Assembly: GCA_019308645.1 (NCBI GenBank)
Contig: JAFDHR010000142.1
Location: 1 to 6,936 of the forward strand
Direction: 5' to 3'
Length of the DNA: 6,936 nucleotides
Source of the DNA: Deltaproteobacteria bacterium
Lineage (GTDB): Bacteria > Desulfobacterota > DSM-4660 > Desulfatiglandales > B25-G16
Part shown: positions 5,285 through 6,936 of the stretch, piece after piece
Layout of the letters: every line of letters begins with the position of its first letter
Position numbering within the stretch: the first letter of the stretch is position 1
Program-made: the position numbers and the translations under genes
The notes under the pieces: model-generated
The model's input: the letters and a program-made list of their open reading frames with translations, nothing else
Told to the model about the DNA's origin: nothing
Databases searched by the model: none

Positions 5285-5549
5285 AAAATGTCCAGTTTGC
5301 GGTGGCGAACTGAAAGAAAAAGAAGTCGAAAAATTGCTTCGCGGCGGAAAAAATACTGCGGTACTTCGAGTAAATGCTGAAGTCTGTTTGCACTGTGGAG
5401 AACGCTTGTATGCCGAAGAGGTAGTAAGGTTTTTTGAGAAAGTAAGAAATAAATTGAAATACCAAGAGCTATCAGGATTTCAGCCACTTGGGCAATCATT
5501 TAAAGTTGAAAATGGTGGGCCTAACAAAAGCTTGGAGGCAGACGCCTAA
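5271..5549 (+). CDS. YgiT-type zinc-finger antitoxin (MqsA N-terminal-like)
   Basis: The 92-residue product has two CxxC pairs, C7/C10 (KCPVCGGEL) and C39/C42 (VCLHCGERL), that should bind one zinc. The conserved middle is EVEKLLRGGKNTAVLRVNAE, and the end is KYQELSGFQPLGQSFKV. This is the short antitoxin family that resembles the N-terminal zinc domain of MqsA without its helix-turn-helix, and it pairs with DUF4258 toxins. The partner gene directly upstream survives only as a fragment. Relatives usually stop soon after the GQSF.V motif; here about a dozen extra residues (ending NKSLEADA) are added by repeat-like sequence that also supplies the stop. The zinc sites are intact, so the protein may still fold. 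Confidence 0.88.
   Translation: MKPFEKCPVCGGELKEKEVEKLLRGGKNTAVLRVNAEVCLHCGERLYAEEVVRFFEKVRNKLKYQELSGFQPLGQSFKVENGGPNKSLEADA
5519..5546 (+). other. attC-like left half site
   Basis: GCCTAAC (5519-5525) followed by AAAAGCTTGGAGGCAGACGCC fits the left half of an integron attC site: an R'' box followed by an L''-like segment. No GTTRRRY R' box is found in the next 150 bases, so only a half is present. It lies across the 3' end of the antitoxin gene, which is where a cassette attC would lie. The match is by eye only. Confidence 0.3.
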
Positions 5550-5581
5550 AGCCTTGGCGATTCTGCATTTCTTGTTTTTTT
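5538..5581 (+). terminator. Terminator-like hairpin with T-run
   Basis: GCAGACGCC (5538-5546) pairs with GGCGATTCTGC (5556-5566): a five- and a four-bp helix separated by a two-base bulge, with a nine-base loop. ATTTCTTG and then seven T follow (to 5581). The hairpin overlaps the antitoxin stop codon (5547-5549), and the T-run starts about eight bases after the stem, a little far for an ideal rho-independent terminator. Confidence 0.5.
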
Positions 5582-5628
5582 GATGTCTTTATCTAGGTGT
5601 CTATATAACCCAAGATCTTAAAATTTAT

Positions 5629-5664
5629 CCGCCAGACCCGCCTGTCCCGATACAATCGCGGGGC
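5629..5664. repeat. Short GC-rich palindromic repeat
   Basis: After CCGCCAGACCCGCCTGT comes CCCGAT (5646-5651), pairing with ATCGCGGG (5655-5662) with one bulged C and a three-base loop. The stretch is GC-rich within an AT-rich intergenic gap and resembles dispersed palindromes of the same style inside the next gene. The remainder of the 5582-5697 gap shows no feature except the GGAG ribosome site at 5689-5692. Confidence 0.4.
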
Positions 5665-5869
5665 CGTGGATTAAACATTGTCCTTGCTGGAGAGACGATG
5701 GAAGTAAATATTGCCGATTTAACCTGGTCGCCCCTTATTTATCCAAGAGGAGGAAAAAACGAAGAAACGGTTAAGGCGTATGTTGAGTCCTTCAGGATAG
5801 GCGCGCAATTTCCGCCAATCAAGATTCAAAGGGTCTTTAACTATGCAGATGGTAATGAAACAACCGACC

Positions 5870-5885
5870 TGCCTGCCGGTAGGCA
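5870..5885. repeat. 16-nt palindrome inserted in frame in the ParB-like gene
   Basis: TGCCTGCCGGTAGGCA is a near-perfect palindrome. It encodes LPAGRH in the reading DLPAGRHG, which interrupts the ParB domain just before ATIILDGIHRW. This GC-rich unit adds whole codons and so leaves the frame intact. Confidence 0.65.
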
Positions 5886-5966
5886 TGGAGCGACTATAAT
5901 TTTAGATGGTATCCATCGCTGGTTCGCATTTAAGGAAAGTGGAATCAAAAAGATTGTGGCCGTTGA

Positions 5967-6022
5967 CGTGCAGCGCAGGCGCTCACGCGGTGCAAGCGCC
6001 TGCGCTGCACGTGCGCCGCGTG
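5967..6022. repeat. 56-nt insertion containing an 18-bp perfect hairpin
   Basis: ACGTGCAGCGCAGGCGCT (5966-5983) is perfectly complementary to 5995-6012 across an 11-nt loop. A second, mutually exclusive pairing joins CACGCGG (5984-5990) to CCGCGTG (6016-6022). Taking out 5967-6022 restores GTT GAA TGG AAA, reading VEWKAKPLDYEK in one frame. The exact edges are uncertain by a few bases; removing 5971-6023 (53 nt) also restores the frame, as VDVWKAK. Confidence 0.75.
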
Positions 6023-6175
6023 ATGGAAAGCCAAACCCCTTGATTACGAAAAAAGCAAAACAGCGCTTCTCCTTGAATCAGCAAAATGTAACATCAGCCA
6101 TGGCGATCGTTTAAGCCCAGGCGATAAAAAGCGGATCGCCCGGGAGATAGCCACTTCAGATCAGGAATGTAAGTG

Positions 6176-6305
6176 AAGCTCCCCGCGCTTCCGCGCGGGG
6201 CATCTGTGGTAAAGCCAAGCGGAACTGCGCCGAAGCCAACCCGCCTACGCTCTACGAGCTACGGCGCGGTCGCCTGTCGCCATTGCATCCTGGCGAAGGC
6301 GAGTG
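6176..6305. repeat. 130-nt composite palindromic insertion
   Basis: The insertion is flanked by AGTG at 6172-6175 and 6302-6305. Removing 130 nt rejoins TGT AAG TGG ACT GAA as ECKWTEEALAEK in one frame. Inside are three hairpins: a perfect 8-bp stem CCCCGCGC/GCGCGGGG with loop TTCC (6181-6200); CGCC-TAC-GCTC-TAC-GAGC-TAC-GGCG (6242-6266); and CGCCTGTCGCCA pairing with TGGCGAAGGCG (6271-6301). It is non-coding and resembles a small MITE or a compound REP element. Confidence 0.75.
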
Positions 6306-6650
6306 GACTGAAGAAGCCCTTGCAGAAAAACTCGGAGTTATCCAGCAAACCGTCAATACGTGGATCTCGGATATATGAGCAAGACAGAAGGCAGGCCGAA
6401 ACACCGTTATTATCCGGTTAAATCGCCTTGGCTGGCCTCAAGAGCAGATAGCGGGGATAGCGGGGATGACCCAGGGTAGGGTTGCTCAAATTATTAATAA
6501 TACCAATTTTGGCGAAATTAATAATTTACTCTCCCAGGGCCGGGACATGGAGTACATAGCCAGGCATTATCACATGGATCTTACACTTGTCTGGGCATTA
6601 CGGCTGGAAGGAAAGACTGATCATGAAAAATTCAAAGAGCTTGGATGGGG

Positions 6651-6700
6651 CCTGCCCAGTGAAATTCGCGACAGCGACAGTGAAACGTATTTCACTGGGG
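6651..6700 (+). repeat. 50-nt palindromic repeat, copy 1, inside the ParB-like gene
   Basis: The unit starts CCTGCCCAGTGAAAT and ends ATTTCACTGGGG; CCCAGTGAAAT (6655-6665) and ATTTCACTGGG (6689-6699) are perfect 11-bp arms. TGGGG precedes the unit (6646-6650) and also forms its end (6696-6700), a possible 5-bp target duplication. Removing 50 nt restores GGA TGG GGA CTG CGT ACA TGG (GWGLRTW). Confidence 0.8.
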
Positions 6701-6737
6701 ACTGCGTACATGGGATCAATGGAATTTTAATGAATGT

Positions 6738-6936
6738 TTACCCCGTGAAATTCATGTAAATGACAAGCAAAGCGTATTTCACTGGGCAGGCCCCAGCCAA
6801 ATCCTGTTCAAAAAGCTTTCGAACCCCCTTTAGATGAAACCGCAAATCTTCCTGTATAGTCTTCGGCAAAACCGTTGCCCGGTCTTTTCCACCCTTTCCG
6901 TCCCGCACAATAATTTGATGATTTTCAAAATCTACA
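6738..6936 (-). pseudogene. intI: Integron-integrase-like tyrosine recombinase fragment
   Basis: A minus-strand frame open at the right edge encodes VDFENHQIIVRDGKGGKDRA, then TVLPKTIQEDLRFHLKGVRK and LFEQDLAG, before it runs into the 50-nt repeat and stops at 6738-6740. GKGGKDR is the beta-hairpin with the catalytic lysine of tyrosine recombinases. The stretch VRDGKGGKDR.T.LP......L..HL..VR.L.E.DLA.G is the part of integron integrases just before their family-specific extra helix. The downstream catalytic H-R-H-Y residues are absent, because homologous sequence ends at about 6791. The first catalytic Arg and the start would lie outside the window. The gene is therefore 3'-truncated and inactive in this form, unless the missing part lies elsewhere. 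A XerC/D or phage integrase is less likely because of the LFEQDLAG segment. Confidence 0.75.
6741..6790 (-). repeat. 50-nt palindromic repeat, copy 2, inverted
   Basis: On the minus strand the unit reads CCTGCCCAGTGAAATACGC and ends GAATTTCACGGGG, the same length and the same ends as copy 1 (6651-6700) but in opposite orientation and with a different central loop. It forms the junction between the ParB-like remnant and the integrase remnant. Confidence 0.75.

Larger units (their letters stand above)
5698..6737 (+). pseudogene. ParB-like DNA-binding protein, broken by palindromic insertions
   Basis: The original gene can be read through three frames. Segment 5698-5966 gives a ParB nuclease-like domain (LYP-type opening, then LDGIHRWFAFKESGIKKIVA with the G-x-H-R motif). 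Segment 6023-6175 continues WKAKPLDYEKSKTALLLESA and NISHGDRLSPGDKKRIAREI. Segment 6306-6650 holds a first helix-turn-helix (LAEKLGVIQQTVNTWISDI), a nonsense TGA at 6376-6378 where Arg is expected, and a second one (QIAGIAGMTQGRVAQIINNT), then SQGRDMEYIARHYHMD and FKELGWG. Segment 6701-6737 adds LRTWDQWNFNEC. Removing 5967-6022, 6176-6305 and 6651-6700 joins these into 268 codons in one frame. GGAG lies five bases before the ATG. The 3' end is lost at the repeat at 6741. I recall full-length relatives continuing into a DNA methyltransferase domain; that is not visible here. Confidence 0.85.

Noticed and set aside
5698..6114. A complete 138-residue ParB-like protein ending SAMAIV
   Set aside because: After residue 90 the frame runs through a palindrome and the wrong frame; the family sequence continues in another frame, so this is a fragment of a pseudogene.
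6173..6421. An 82-residue plus-strand open frame
   Set aside because: It runs through the 130-nt palindromic insertion and out of the frame that carries the conserved helix-turn-helix sequence.
6448..6465. A 9-nt tandem repeat (ATAGCGGGG twice) in the ParB-like gene
   Set aside because: It encodes IAGIAG within an otherwise normal helix-turn-helix and does not disturb spacing; it can be ordinary coding sequence.

Overview
The window looks like an accessory stretch of the chromosome of an uncultured, moderately AT-rich, Gram-negative-type bacterium. A sigma-54-type two-component pair, several toxin-antitoxin genes, a REP-associated transposase and many unrelated short palindromic repeats resemble genomes of groups such as Nitrospirota, Desulfobacterota or Omnitrophota. 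That placement is an impression from gene style; nothing here fixes the phylum.

Layout. (1) 1-2249: the 3' part of a histidine kinase gene and its NtrC-type response regulator, separated by a palindromic repeat that also supplies the last codons and the stop of the kinase. (2) 2250-3302: a second palindrome, an orphan ribbon-helix-helix antitoxin-like gene, then a BrnT-type toxin overlapped by a small partner gene. (3) 3303-4384: a REP-associated tyrosine transposase (RAYT) bracketed by 74-nt imperfect inverted repeats with 11-bp perfect ends. (4) 4385-5042: a possible degraded integron attC site, then two small conserved genes of unknown function. (5) 5043-5581: a GC-rich strip recalling group II intron flanks, the C-terminal remnant of a DUF4258-type toxin with no start codon, and an intact YgiT-type zinc-finger antitoxin ending in an attC-like half site and a terminator-like hairpin. 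(6) 5582-6737: a ParB-like double-HTH gene that is now a pseudogene. Removing three palindromic insertions (56, 130 and 50 nt) restores one frame of exactly 268 codons, leaving a single nonsense codon; a fourth, shorter palindrome inside the gene keeps the frame. (7) 6738-6936: on the minus strand, the middle of an integron-integrase-like tyrosine recombinase, cut off by a second, inverted copy of the 50-nt repeat.

The kinase and regulator presumably form one phosphorelay controlling sigma-54 promoters. The rest is a decaying island: toxin-antitoxin genes (one complete, one with a broken toxin, one antitoxin alone), recombinase remnants, and at least six visibly different palindrome types placed between and inside genes. 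The most informative content is the set of insertions in the ParB-like gene. Conserved protein sequence reappears on both sides of each one, so their boundaries and candidate target duplications can be read almost to the base.
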